Assembly (NCBI GenBank): GCA_900552075.1
Contig: URYL01000002.1
Coordinates: 1-64,000 of the forward strand
Source: an uncultured Bacteroides sp.
GTDB taxonomy: Bacteria; Bacteroidota; Bacteroidia; Bacteroidales; Bacteroidaceae
DNA length: 64,000 nt
Direction of reading: 5' to 3'
The notes beneath the pieces are model-generated. The model saw only the letters and a list, made by a program, of their open reading frames with translations, made no database searches and was not told the origin of the DNA. Shown here piece after piece: positions 1 to 8,648 of the stretch (within the stretch, counting starts at the first letter, position 1; each line of letters starts with the position of its first letter). The translations under genes and the position numbers were made by a program.

Positions 1-632
1 GATTTGAAGTGTTAAATCCTGAATTGGTTATTTGCCATTTAGATTCAAAAGCAACTATGCAGATAGACATTACAATCAACAAAGGTCGTGGATATGTGCC
101 GGCTGATGAAAACCGCGAATTCTGCACCGATGTGAATGTAATTCCTATCGATTCTATTTACACTCCGATTCGTAATGTGAAATATGCGGTAGAAAATTAC
201 CGTGTAGAACAGAAAACTGACTATGAAAAGTTAGTGCTGGAAATTACGACGGATGGTTCCATTCACCCGAAGGAAGCGCTGAAGGAAGCTGCAAAGATTT
301 TGATTCATCACTTCATGCTGTTCTCTGATGAAAAGATTACGCTTGAAACATCAGATGCAGAAGGTAACGAAGAATTCGATGAAGAAGTATTGCACATGCG
401 TCAGTTGCTGAAGACCAAATTGGTGGATATGGACTTGTCAGTTCGTGCTTTGAACTGCTTGAAAGCTGCCGATGTTGAAACATTGGGCGACTTGGTTCAG
501 TTCAACAAGACCGATTTGCTGAAGTTCCGTAACTTCGGTAAGAAATCGCTCACTGAGCTTGATGATTTGCTCGAGAGTCTGAATCTTTCGTTTGGAACAG
601 ATATTTCTAAGTATAAATTAGACAAAGAATAA
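1..632 (+). CDS. rpoA: RNA polymerase alpha subunit, C-terminal part (partial)
   Basis: The frame is open from the first bases of the window (the codon at 3-5 is Phe), so the gene begins upstream and only about 210 C-terminal residues are here. The visible part holds the end of the N-terminal dimerisation domain (GRGYVPADENRE, IPIDSIYTPIRNVKYAVE) and the complete alpha-CTD with its helix-hairpin-helix near the end (LLKFRNFGKKSLTELDDLL). The alpha-CTD contacts upstream DNA and activators. It lies 3 bp before rplQ, the usual end of the bacterial alpha operon. The GTG at 9 is an internal codon, not a start. Confidence 0.97.
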   Translation, partial: FEVLNPELVICHLDSKATMQIDITINKGRGYVPADENREFCTDVNVIPIDSIYTPIRNVKYAVENYRVEQKTDYEKLVLEITTDGSIHPKEALKEAAKILIHHFMLFSDEKITLETSDAEGNEEFDEEVLHMRQLLKTKLVDMDLSVRALNCLKAADVETLGDLVQFNKTDLLKFRNFGKKSLTELDDLLESLNLSFGTDISKYKLDKE

Positions 633-635
633 ACA

Positions 636-1136
636 ATGAGACATAATAAAAAATTCAACCATTTAGGTCGTACTGCTTCTCACAGAAATGCAATGCTGTC
701 AAACATGGCATGTTCTTTGATCAAGCACAAAAGAATCACTACGACTGTTGCGAAGGCTAAAGCTTTGAAGAAGTTCGTTGAGCCGCTGATTACTAGATCT
801 AAAGATGACACAACTAACTCACGTCGTGTTGTGTTCAGTAACCTGCAAGACAAATATGCTGTAACTGAACTGTTCAAAGAAATCTCTGTAAAGGTTGCAG
901 ATCGTCCGGGTGGTTACACTCGTATTATCAAGACTGGTCACCGTTTGGGTGATAACGCAGAAATGTGTTTCATCGAATTGGTAGACTACAACGAGAACAT
1001 GGCTAAGACAGCTGCTAAGAAAACTACTCGTACACGTCGTTCTAAGAAATCAGCTGCAACTACTACTGAAGCACCGGCTGCTGAAGCTGCAACTGAAGCT
1101 CCTGCTACTACAGAGGAAGCCCCTAAAGCTGAATAA
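636..1136 (+). CDS. rplQ: 50S ribosomal protein L17
   Basis: L17 is a core large-subunit ribosomal protein. The N-terminus (MRHNKKFNHLGRTASHR) and the RPGGYTRI segment are typical of L17. The L17 fold takes about the first 120 of 166 residues. The rest is a low-complexity tail, first Lys/Arg-rich and then Ala/Thr/Glu-rich, as I know from other Bacteroidetes L17 proteins. The start ATG lies 3 bp after the rpoA stop, so the two are translationally linked. A strong hairpin with a T-run follows, so this is the end of the operon. Confidence 0.97.
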   Translation: MRHNKKFNHLGRTASHRNAMLSNMACSLIKHKRITTTVAKAKALKKFVEPLITRSKDDTTNSRRVVFSNLQDKYAVTELFKEISVKVADRPGGYTRIIKTGHRLGDNAEMCFIELVDYNENMAKTAAKKTTRTRRSKKSAATTTEAPAAEAATEAPATTEEAPKAE

Positions 1137-1158
1137 TTCTGTATATGCTATATATTTG

Positions 1159-1188
1159 AAAGGCTATGCAATGCGCATAGCCTTTTTT
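1159..1188 (+). terminator. Rho-independent terminator after rplQ
   Basis: The stem AAGGCTATGC/GCATAGCCTT has a 5-nt loop and is followed by a run of T. It sits 24 bp after the rplQ stop and closes the ribosomal operon. Nothing else was recognised in the gap 1189-1366. Confidence 0.9.
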
Positions 1189-1366
1189 GTATCTGTCGTG
1201 TAGCAGCTTCTCTAATTTGGTAGATGGGTTTATGCTGGTTTCTATTGTTTTGTTGATAAACTTGTAATCAATTATTATACCCTGTGAGTTTGAGACTGTC
1301 CGCTGAATTGGATGATAGGATTCTATCGTTTTTCAGCCCTTCTAATGAATGATAGGAATGAATACG

Positions 1367-1420
1367 ACAAAGGCTTGTGAGATGCGGTAATATTGCCTCA
1401 CAAGCCTTTGTTCGTTTTTT
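1367..1420. terminator. 15-bp perfect hairpin between rplQ and sufE
   Basis: The arms 1367-1381 and 1397-1411 are perfectly complementary, with a 15-nt loop. On the plus strand a T-rich tail follows, so in form this is a plus-strand terminator. The nearest gene to use it is sufE on the minus strand, which ends 26 bp away. The minus-strand exit side has no T-run. It may act as a barrier in both directions. Confidence 0.6.
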
Positions 1421-1436
1421 AATAACTTATTTATGC

Positions 1437-1871
1437 TTACTTCTCTTCCTCCATCTTAGCCTTGAAGGCCAAAGCATACATGCGCATCTGTTTTACCATG
1501 GCCAGCAGACCGTTGCTACGGGTCGGTGAAAGGTGTTCCTTCAAACCGATTTTGTCGATGAAATAAAGGTCGGCATTCAGGATTTCATCGGGTGTGTGAC
1601 CTGATACAACCTGAATCAGTAGAGAGATGATACCTTTTACTATCAGGGCGTCGCTTTCAGCTTGGAATACCACTTTTCCGTCCACCAGGTCAGCCTGCAG
1701 CCATACCCGGCTCTGGCAGCCGTCAATCAAATTCTGTTCTGTTTTGTATTTCGGGTCAAGCGGTTGCTGGTCGTTGCCCAGGTCAATCAGCAGTTGGTAT
1801 TTGTCCATCCAATCGTCGAAGTCACTGAATTCTTCGATTACTTCGTCCTGGAGTTCATTGATTGTTTTCAT
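1437..1871 (-). CDS. sufE: SufE family Fe-S cluster assembly protein
   Basis: SufE accepts persulfide sulfur from the cysteine desulfurase SufS and passes it to the SufBCD scaffold in the cytoplasm. The 144-residue protein is of family length and has the diagnostic acceptor Cys52 in the segment DGCQSRVWL, followed by the SufE-type LIVKGIISLL and SPTRSNGLLAM motifs. The start ATG at 1871 begins the conserved N-terminal helix. It lies 15 bp downstream of the M28 peptidase gene, so it may be its last cotranscribed gene. No other suf gene is in the window. Confidence 0.93.
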   Translation of the reverse strand: MKTINELQDEVIEEFSDFDDWMDKYQLLIDLGNDQQPLDPKYKTEQNLIDGCQSRVWLQADLVDGKVVFQAESDALIVKGIISLLIQVVSGHTPDEILNADLYFIDKIGLKEHLSPTRSNGLLAMVKQMRMYALAFKAKMEEEK

Positions 1872-1886
1872 TGTGATATGGTTTAA

Positions 1887-2888
1887 TTATTTTTCGTTAT
1901 AAATCACGCCCATCACCGTTTGTCCTACGGCCTGAAGCGTGGCTTTGTCAATATTTTCAAGCGTGTCATCCAGCGTGTGCCAGGTTGGGTTGAAACCCGT
2001 GTCACTCTGCATATCGTAGTGGATGATATCTACACATGGAATCTGTCGGTACTGGTTCACATAAAGATGGTCATCCGTAATCTGGCCTCCGTCTTCCTTG
2101 ATGAAATAGTTGTCGTAACCTAAGTGTTCGGCCATTTTCCAGATTTTCTTCATGGCATTGTTCGCCGTCTGCTTGGAGAAGGCTTCGTAGTAGAATGTGG
2201 CATTCTTTCCGCCTACCATATCCAGTAAGATACCGAAACGCGCCTTGTAGTCAGGTACGTGAGGGATACGGCCCCAATATTGGGAACCCAGGCACCAGGT
2301 ATCCGGTTTGTAAGTCCCTTTGTAGAAGTCCGGTGTTCCGTAGTCTTCTGCATCGAAGAATACGAGGTCGATGCCTACTTGCGGAGCCTGCTGTTGAATC
2401 TGTCGAGCAATTTCAAGCAAGACGCCTACTCCGCTGGCCCCGTCGTTGGCTCCGTCAATTGCTTTCCGATGATTGGCCTCTTCATCCTGGTCGGCATACG
2501 GTCGGCAGTCCCAGTGCGCACAAAGCATCACCCGTTTCTTGTTCTCCGGCTGGTAAGCCCCGATGATGTTGCGTGCTTTCAGAATCGTACCGTCGTAAGC
2601 GATTAGGTCGGCCTGTTGGTTGTAGACGGTAGCCCCGAATTTCTTCAACTGGGCAGCAAGGTAATCCCCACATTTGCGGTGCGCTTCCGTGTTGGGTACG
2701 CGCGGTCCGAAAGCCACTTGTGCCGCTACATACGCGTACGCACTGTCGGCATTGAAAGTTGGGGCCTGCACAATTGTGGCTTCCGTTTCTTCAGTTTGCT
2801 GACTGTTTTTCGAACTGCTTCCACAGGAGATGAAAGTTCCTCCCGTTATCAAAGCACTTACAATCAGCAGATTTTTTATTGAAATCAT
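1887..2888 (-). CDS. M28 family peptidase / glutaminyl-cyclase-like lipoprotein
   Basis: The M28 zinc fold is read from three motifs in order: HWDCRPYAD (His ligand), DGANDGASGVG (bridging Asp) and FFDAEDYG (acidic catalytic pair). M28 proteins include aminopeptidases and glutaminyl cyclases; the DGANDGASG form and the single-domain size fit the cyclase-like subgroup, but substrate cannot be fixed. The N-terminus has a lipoprotein signal with lipobox TFISC, so it should be membrane-anchored and periplasmic or surface-facing. An upstream in-frame ATG at 2915 lies inside a -7 promoter box, so I chose the ATG at 2888, which has GAAGGT just upstream. Confidence 0.88.
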   Translation of the reverse strand: MISIKNLLIVSALITGGTFISCGSSSKNSQQTEETEATIVQAPTFNADSAYAYVAAQVAFGPRVPNTEAHRKCGDYLAAQLKKFGATVYNQQADLIAYDGTILKARNIIGAYQPENKKRVMLCAHWDCRPYADQDEEANHRKAIDGANDGASGVGVLLEIARQIQQQAPQVGIDLVFFDAEDYGTPDFYKGTYKPDTWCLGSQYWGRIPHVPDYKARFGILLDMVGGKNATFYYEAFSKQTANNAMKKIWKMAEHLGYDNYFIKEDGGQITDDHLYVNQYRQIPCVDIIHYDMQSDTGFNPTWHTLDDTLENIDKATLQAVGQTVMGVIYNEK

Positions 2889-2912
2889 AATACCTTCATT
2901 TAGTTTGCGCTG

Positions 2913-2920
2913 CAAAGGTA
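2913..2920 (-). promoter_or_regulatory. -7 promoter element TACCTTTG for the M28 gene
   Basis: Read on the minus strand this is TACCTTTG, an exact match to the Bacteroides TAnnTTTG -7 box, 24 bp upstream of the chosen ATG. I see no clear -33 TTTG at 19-21 bp. Confidence 0.6.
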
Positions 2921-2966
2921 AGCTTATTTTTGTACACCCCTTGCAGCCGTAAATACGTTTTAAACT

Positions 2967-4736
2967 TTATTTGTAGGAGCCACTTTCCTGCACTTGCTGC
3001 ATGACGCGCAGGAAGTTGCCTCCCCAGATCCGCTGGATGTCTTCCTCACTGTAACGTTCGTGGAGCAACTGGCGGGTGAAGTTGATCATCTCCGAAGAAT
3101 CGTTGCATCCGATGATGCCTCCGTCGCCGTCGAAGTCACTGCCGATACCCACATGCTCGATGCCCATCACGTTCACCATATGGTTCAGGTGTTCGATGGC
3201 ATCCAGAATGTGTGCCGGACGGTCGGTGCGGAGGAATCCGCTGTAAAGGCAAACCTGTACCACACCTCCTTTTCGGGCAATGGCGCGGAGCTGGTCGTCG
3301 GTCAGGTTGCGCGGATGGTCACAGAGGATCCGGCTGGAAGAATGCGAGCAGACCACCGGTTGGCTGCTGATGTCCAGTGTCTCATAGAACGTACGTTCCC
3401 CACTGTGCGACAAGTCCACCATCATTCCCAATCGGTTCATTTCCCGGATTACCTGTTCGCCGAAAGGAGTAACCCCTAAGTTCTCCTCGTTGTGGCGGGC
3501 TGAACCGCAGAGGTCGTTGTTCCCATTGTGACAGAGCGTCATGTACACCACCCCTCGTTTGCGGAAATGTTCCACCCGGCTCAGGTCTTTTCCGATGGCA
3601 TAGCCGTTTTCAATGCCCAGCATAATGGCCTTCTTGCCTTCCCGTTTCAGACGATACAGATCGGCCGGTGTATAAGCGATATCTACTGCCGTACAGTTCT
3701 TGGCCACCATTTCTTCAATTTCGTTCAGCAGCTGGTCGGCTTTGGCCGTAGCGGCCAGTAACGCTTCATCCGTCCGTTCTTTCTGCGCCAGATAAGCCAC
3801 CATGATGGTGGCATCCTGTCGTCCTTCCGTCATTTTGTGCAGGTCGACTTTGATTTTCGGGTCACGCGTATCAAAGCGGATATGCTGGTCGAAGAACATC
3901 GGCGTATCGCAGTGCGTATCCAGGATCAGCAGACGCTGGTGCAGTTCCTTCGCTTTCCGGAACGAACGAGCTTCGCGGATGAGCCATCCGAAGAGTGGCA
4001 TCATGCACTTGTCCTGATTCAGGATGAAGCATTCCGGATGCCATTGTACGCCCAGCATGGATTTGTATTCCGTACTTTCGATGGCCTCTATCACTCCGTC
4101 GGGAGCCGTGGCCGATACCCGGAATCCCGGGGCCGGTTCTTTCACAGCCTGGTGATGGAACGAATTGACCGCTATTTCCTTCGCATTCATTATACGGGCC
4201 AGCAGACTGCCCTCCGCCAGTTCTACCCGGTGTGAGGGAAAGCTCCGTTCCAGATCCTGGCTGTGCTTGATAGACGGTGTATCTTTCTGCGCATAGATAT
4301 CTTGATAAAGCGTACCTCCTAAGGCTGCATTGAGCACCTGTATGCCTCGGCAAATACCCAGTATCGGAATCTGTCGGTTGGCGGCCAGGCGTGTCAGCAA
4401 CAGTTCCTGTCGGTCGCGGTAAGGATTGATGCTGTGTAGTTCGCGGATAGGATCTTCGTGCAGGAACAGCGGATTCAGGTCACCTCCGCCCGTGAGCAGC
4501 AGTCCGTCCAAATGTTCCAGTGTGTTGATCAGTAAGTTGACATCCTCATAAGGAGGAATCACTACCGGTACCCCTCCTGCCTGAATGATGGACTGGTAGT
4601 AGCCCGGTGCCAGGGTCAGGTTGCCGTCGTTGAAGTTCCCCGTCAGTCCGATAAGTGGTGCTTTTTTATGATTCGGAAAACGGTTGTGAATCTCCTTGTC
4701 GAGGGCTTGAATATCGAAAGAAAAATCTGTTTTCAT
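2967..4736 (-). CDS. Fusion: class I glutamine-amidotransferase-like (C26) domain plus M19 dipeptidase
   Basis: Two enzymes are joined in 589 residues. Residues ~25-255 are a gamma-glutamyl-GABA-hydrolase (peptidase C26) type amidotransferase with nucleophile Cys129 in GICRG and His233/Glu235 in QWHPE. Residues ~265-580 are an M19 membrane-dipeptidase-like amidohydrolase with DTHCD (273-277), a GIENG glutamate, two zinc histidines in VDLSHSG and CSHSSS, and GSDFDGDG near the end. Both active sites look intact. No signal peptide is seen, so it is probably cytoplasmic. A plausible job is hydrolysis of gamma-glutamyl and alpha-dipeptide bonds in peptidoglycan or glutathione-like peptides (inference). 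The start at 4736 replaces a longer frame whose extra 20 residues look unconserved. Confidence 0.88.
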   Translation of the reverse strand: MKTDFSFDIQALDKEIHNRFPNHKKAPLIGLTGNFNDGNLTLAPGYYQSIIQAGGVPVVIPPYEDVNLLINTLEHLDGLLLTGGGDLNPLFLHEDPIRELHSINPYRDRQELLLTRLAANRQIPILGICRGIQVLNAALGGTLYQDIYAQKDTPSIKHSQDLERSFPSHRVELAEGSLLARIMNAKEIAVNSFHHQAVKEPAPGFRVSATAPDGVIEAIESTEYKSMLGVQWHPECFILNQDKCMMPLFGWLIREARSFRKAKELHQRLLILDTHCDTPMFFDQHIRFDTRDPKIKVDLHKMTEGRQDATIMVAYLAQKERTDEALLAATAKADQLLNEIEEMVAKNCTAVDIAYTPADLYRLKREGKKAIMLGIENGYAIGKDLSRVEHFRKRGVVYMTLCHNGNNDLCGSARHNEENLGVTPFGEQVIREMNRLGMMVDLSHSGERTFYETLDISSQPVVCSHSSSRILCDHPRNLTDDQLRAIARKGGVVQVCLYSGFLRTDRPAHILDAIEHLNHMVNVMGIEHVGIGSDFDGDGGIIGCNDSSEMINFTRQLLHERYSEEDIQRIWGGNFLRVMQQVQESGSYK

Positions 4737-4926
4737 GCGTGTATTCTTTTTTAGCAAGTGACGCAAATATAGAGAGAACTTGTGAATTAATGGCACAATT
4801 AGGGAGATAAAGTCGTTATTTTGTTACTCATTGCAGACTGCCCTTCCAGTGTGTATAGCATTAATTAGCATCTCAGATAGAAGGTTATTCAAATTATTTT
4901 CTCATATTTGTTTAAAATCTAATGAT

Positions 4927-5847
4927 ATGGAATTGATTCGAAGCCTTTCTCAAATGGTGAACTGTCTGCGTTCGCGCGGCATACGTCGGAAAGTGGCGGT
5001 AGTCTGCCCGAATGATCCGCACACGGAATATGTGATTATCCGAAGCCTGAGGGAGGAAATTGCCGAATATCTTTTGGTGACAGATTCAGCCCACTTGAAA
5101 GAAGCGCTCGACTTACGGGCGGCTTCTCCCGATTTCGTGCACATTTACGAGGCGGGTACGCCCGACGAAGCAGCAGCACTGGCCGTACAGCTGGTACGTG
5201 TAGGAGAAGCAGAAGTGTTGATGAAAGGGCTTATCAACACGGACAACCTGCTGCGGGCGGTGTTGAAGAAAGGAGAAGGACTGTTGCCCGAAGGAGGCGT
5301 GCTGAGCCATGTCGCAGTGGCGCAGGTACCCTTGTATCATAAACTGTTGTTCTTTTCGGATGCGGCGGTGATTCCACGGCCCACACTGGCACAATTCCGG
5401 GCAATGATTTCCTGCGATTTGGATTTGTGTCGCAAGTTGGGATGTGAAGAGCCCCGGGTGGCCCTCATTCACTGTACAGAAAAAATCAACGAGAAGTTTC
5501 CCCACACCCTGAGTTATGTGGAACTCAAGAAAGAGGCGCAGGAAGGTCGTTTCGGACACGTCTTCATCGACGGACCGATGGATGCCAAGACCGCCTGCGA
5601 CAAGCATAGTGGGGAGATAAAAGGACTTTCTTCCCCCGTGGTCGGCAATGCGGATATTTTGATTTTTCCTAATATCGAATCGGGCAATACGTTTTATAAA
5701 ACCTTGTCCCTGTTTGGCGATGCGAACATGGCGGGCATGCTCACCGGTACTACTGCGCCGGTAGTGGTGCCTTCGCGGAGTGACTCCGGTAACTCCAAAT
5801 ACTACAGTCTGGTACTGGCTTGCCTGGCAGGATGCAAAAAAGAATAA
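4927..5847 (+). CDS. ptb: Phosphate butyryltransferase
   Basis: The PTA/PTB family transfers an acyl group from CoA to phosphate, here probably butyryl or a branched acyl group. At 306 residues the protein is a single PTA/PTB domain of usual length. Recognisable segments include VLMKGLINTDNLLRAVL, the family's phosphate-site FIDGPMDA, and the C-terminal FPNIESGNTFYKTL. I took the ATG at 4927; the longer frame from 4831 adds 32 residues that do not look like this family. buk follows 11 bp downstream, and the pair makes acyl phosphate and then ATP. Confidence 0.9.
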   Translation: MELIRSLSQMVNCLRSRGIRRKVAVVCPNDPHTEYVIIRSLREEIAEYLLVTDSAHLKEALDLRAASPDFVHIYEAGTPDEAAALAVQLVRVGEAEVLMKGLINTDNLLRAVLKKGEGLLPEGGVLSHVAVAQVPLYHKLLFFSDAAVIPRPTLAQFRAMISCDLDLCRKLGCEEPRVALIHCTEKINEKFPHTLSYVELKKEAQEGRFGHVFIDGPMDAKTACDKHSGEIKGLSSPVVGNADILIFPNIESGNTFYKTLSLFGDANMAGMLTGTTAPVVVPSRSDSGNSKYYSLVLACLAGCKKE

Positions 5848-5858
5848 AATCCAACCTT

Positions 5859-6926
5859 ATGAGAATACTTGTCATTAACCCGGGCTCCACTTCCACGAAG
5901 CTGGCAGTCTACGAGAATGAGAACCCCGTGTGGCGTGAAAGCATTGCGCATCCGTCTAAGGAACTGGCAGACTTTCACCACATCAACGAGCAGTATGAAT
6001 ACCGCCGTGCACATGTGCACGATACGTTGGAGAAGGCCGGTATCCCATTGGTTTTTGATGCCGTGATTGCTCGTGGAGGCTTGTTGAAGCCCACTCCCGG
6101 AGGGGTGTATCAAATCAATGAGCGTATCAAGCATGATTTATGGCATGCCAGCATGGAACATGCGTCGAATCTGGCGGCTTGGATTGCCGACGAAATAGCG
6201 CATTGTGCCGGTTGTCCGTCGTACCTGGCCGACCCGGTGGTGACGGATGAGTTGCGCGACCTGGCCCGTATTTCCGGTATTCCGGAACTTCCCCGTATCT
6301 CCATTTTTCATGCCCTGAACAGTCGGGCGGTATCCCGGCGGTATGCGGCCCGTATCGGACGGAAATATGAAGAGCTGAACCTGATTGTAGCCCATTTAGG
6401 GGGAGGTATCTCGGTCAGCGCCCATCATTATGGAAAGGTGGTCGATGTGAACAATGCCCTGAATGGGGAAGGCCCTTTCAGTCCCGAACGGGCGGGTACC
6501 TTGCCGGCCCGACAATTAGTGGATTTGTGTTTCAGCGGGAAATATACTTACGCGGAAATCCGCAAGCTGATTAACGGTCGGGGAGGCCTGATGGCGCATT
6601 TGGGCACTACTGATGTGCAGAGTATTATCCGTTGGGCCCATGCTGGAGCCGAAAAGCACAAACTGGTGCTCGATGCCATGCTTTACACGGTGGCCAAGCA
6701 GGTAGGGGCCATGCACATTGCCCTGCACGGACAGACCGATGCCGTGATTCTGACGGGAGGTATTGCCTACAATGACTATTGTATTCAGGGGTTGCGCGAA
6801 TGGCTGGAAGGCTTAGCGCCCATCGTAGTGATTCCCGGTGAGGACGAGATGGGAGCGTTGGCCATGAATGCCCTGGGTGTGCTGCGCGGAGAGCTGACCT
6901 TGCAGGAGTATGCGCCTAGGACATGA
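5859..6926 (+). CDS. buk: Butyrate kinase
   Basis: This is an acetokinase-family (ASKHA) enzyme of 355 residues that makes ATP from acyl phosphate. The N-terminus MRILVINPGSTSTKLAV is the phosphate-1 motif, IVAHLGGGISVSAH the phosphate-2 motif, and VILTGGIAYN the adenosine motif. The start at 5859 is set by the conserved MRILVINPGS; the frame extends 13 codons upstream into the ptb end. With ptb it gives substrate-level phosphorylation from butyryl-, isobutyryl- or isovaleryl-CoA. No terminator is visible before the sigma factor gene that starts 27 bp later. Confidence 0.93.
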   Translation: MRILVINPGSTSTKLAVYENENPVWRESIAHPSKELADFHHINEQYEYRRAHVHDTLEKAGIPLVFDAVIARGGLLKPTPGGVYQINERIKHDLWHASMEHASNLAAWIADEIAHCAGCPSYLADPVVTDELRDLARISGIPELPRISIFHALNSRAVSRRYAARIGRKYEELNLIVAHLGGGISVSAHHYGKVVDVNNALNGEGPFSPERAGTLPARQLVDLCFSGKYTYAEIRKLINGRGGLMAHLGTTDVQSIIRWAHAGAEKHKLVLDAMLYTVAKQVGAMHIALHGQTDAVILTGGIAYNDYCIQGLREWLEGLAPIVVIPGEDEMGALAMNALGVLRGELTLQEYAPRT

Positions 6927-6953
6927 ATTTAGATAAGGGTTGAAATATTAGAG

Positions 6954-7562
6954 ATGCTCAGTGTTATGGATTTAGATCGAATAAATATTGTGCGTTTAAA
7001 AGCTGGAGATACTATGGCTTTTGAATATCTTTATAATAAATGGAGTGGAAAACTGTATAATTTTATTCTGCGAATATCTAATGGGGATAAGTATCTTGCA
7101 GAAGAAATAGTACAATCTGTATTTATTAAAGTTTGGGAAAATAAAGACAAGGTTGATTCTGAAAAGTCTTTTTCTTCTTATTTATATACGATAGCTAAAA
7201 ATCAATTATTTAATATTTATGAGCATCGCATGGTTGAGTTCCTATACAACGAGTCTGAGGAAAATAATCAGAATAAAAAATCATATGAAAATAGTACGGA
7301 GAAAGATATTGATTTTCACTTTTTAGATGATTATATTGATAGACTTATAGAATTGTTGCCTCCTATGCGACGTAATATTTATATTATGAGTAAACGTCAT
7401 CTTTTGCCCAATAAGGAAATAGCAAGAAGGTTACATCTATCAGAGAATACGATAGAATCTCAATTATTAAAAGCCAATAGGTTTATTAAAGAACAGCTTC
7501 AAAAGCATTATGATTTGACTATTTTTTTACTGTATTTATATTTAGTTGCCAGTGAATGCTAA
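6954..7562 (+). CDS. ECF RNA polymerase sigma-70 factor
   Basis: This 202-residue protein has the two ECF domains: sigma-2 at about residues 10-85 (FEYLYNKWSGKLYNFIL, EEIVQSVFIKVWENKD) and sigma-4 at about 130-185, with helix-turn-helix NKEIARRLHLSENTIESQL. It is the first gene of a cluster with FecR and an STN-type SusC, the standard cell-surface-signalling arrangement, and it should activate the susCD genes when released by FecR. The gene is much richer in A+T than ptb-buk upstream. A second ATG at 6966 (MDLDRINIV) is an equally good start. Confidence 0.93.
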   Translation: MLSVMDLDRINIVRLKAGDTMAFEYLYNKWSGKLYNFILRISNGDKYLAEEIVQSVFIKVWENKDKVDSEKSFSSYLYTIAKNQLFNIYEHRMVEFLYNESEENNQNKKSYENSTEKDIDFHFLDDYIDRLIELLPPMRRNIYIMSKRHLLPNKEIARRLHLSENTIESQLLKANRFIKEQLQKHYDLTIFLLYLYLVASEC

Positions 7563-7622
7563 ATTACGTTAATGCGATAACGGAGAAAATGCCTGTTAGC
7601 TGTATATTATATAAACAGCTAT

Positions 7623-8609
7623 ATGGAAAAACATAATTATATACATTTATTTTATAAGTTCCTTCAGAAACGTACTTCTGTAAAAGAAGTCTCTTCACTT
7701 TTGAAGTGGTGGAAGTCAACTGATTGTGAAGAGTGGTTACAGCAAGAGTGGAATGTGGCCTCTGAAGCGATTAATCCTATAGTAAAAGATAGAATATTGA
7801 GGAATATCTATTCTTGTATATCAAAACAATGTATAGGTCAACGTAAAAAACAATTTAATTTTTCAATTCGCTATGTCATATTGAAAATTGCTTGTTCAAT
7901 TTTATTGTTATTTCTGGGAGGAATAGGAATTTTTTATTTATCTCAATTAGATAATTCTTCTTTGACAGAAGCAATTATTTCTGTAGAGAAAGGGCAAAAA
8001 GCTAAAATTCAGTTGCCGGATGGGACAAATGTATGGATGAATTCCGATTCTAAATTGTCTTATAACACAGCGTTTAATAGTAAAGATCGGATTGTGAAAT
8101 TGGAAGGAGAGGCTTATTTTGAGGTCTCGAAAAATCTGGAAAAACCTTTTGTTGTACATATTCCTGATATGTCTATTAAGGTTTTAGGAACTAGCTTTAA
8201 TATAAAATCATATACAACAGATGATGAATTTATTACGACATTGGTTACTGGAAAAGTAGAGATTGAAACTAATCATCAAAAGACAATATTATATCCTAAT
8301 CAGAAAGCTGTTTATAATAGAAACAATCAGGAAATTACAGTGTTGGATGAAATGGATGCAGTGGAATGCTCATGCTGGAGAAATAATATATTGCGGTTTA
8401 ATTCGGAAACATTTGAAAATGTGGCAGAAACACTTGAACGCTATTATAATGTGACAATTGTTCTAGAATCGGAAAAGGTAAAGCGATTTCGCATGACTGG
8501 TCCTTTGGTTAACTCCAGTTTGGAAAGTACGTTAGAAGTTTTGTCATTGACATTTCCTATTATATATACTATTGATAATGACATAATTACTATTAAGGAA
8601 AAGAAATGA
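7623..8609 (+). CDS. FecR family anti-sigma factor
   Basis: An inner-membrane anti-sigma factor that passes a substrate-loaded receptor signal to the ECF sigma factor. The 328-residue protein has a cytoplasmic N-terminal region, one membrane helix at about 86-107, a periplasmic FecR domain (QLPDGTNVWMNSDSKLSYN, RIVKLEGEAYFEVSK, KPFVVHIPDMSIKVLGTSFN) and a C-terminal STN-like segment (LRFNSETFENVAETLERYY). The signature KGQKAKIQLPDGT is typical of Bacteroidetes FecR. It lies 60 bp after the sigma gene and 39 bp before the susC-like gene. Confidence 0.95.
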   Translation: MEKHNYIHLFYKFLQKRTSVKEVSSLLKWWKSTDCEEWLQQEWNVASEAINPIVKDRILRNIYSCISKQCIGQRKKQFNFSIRYVILKIACSILLLFLGGIGIFYLSQLDNSSLTEAIISVEKGQKAKIQLPDGTNVWMNSDSKLSYNTAFNSKDRIVKLEGEAYFEVSKNLEKPFVVHIPDMSIKVLGTSFNIKSYTTDDEFITTLVTGKVEIETNHQKTILYPNQKAVYNRNNQEITVLDEMDAVECSCWRNNILRFNSETFENVAETLERYYNVTIVLESEKVKRFRMTGPLVNSSLESTLEVLSLTFPIIYTIDNDIITIKEKK

Positions 8610-8648
8610 TGTAATCATTATTGCTAATTTTAGTATAAACTAAATCTG

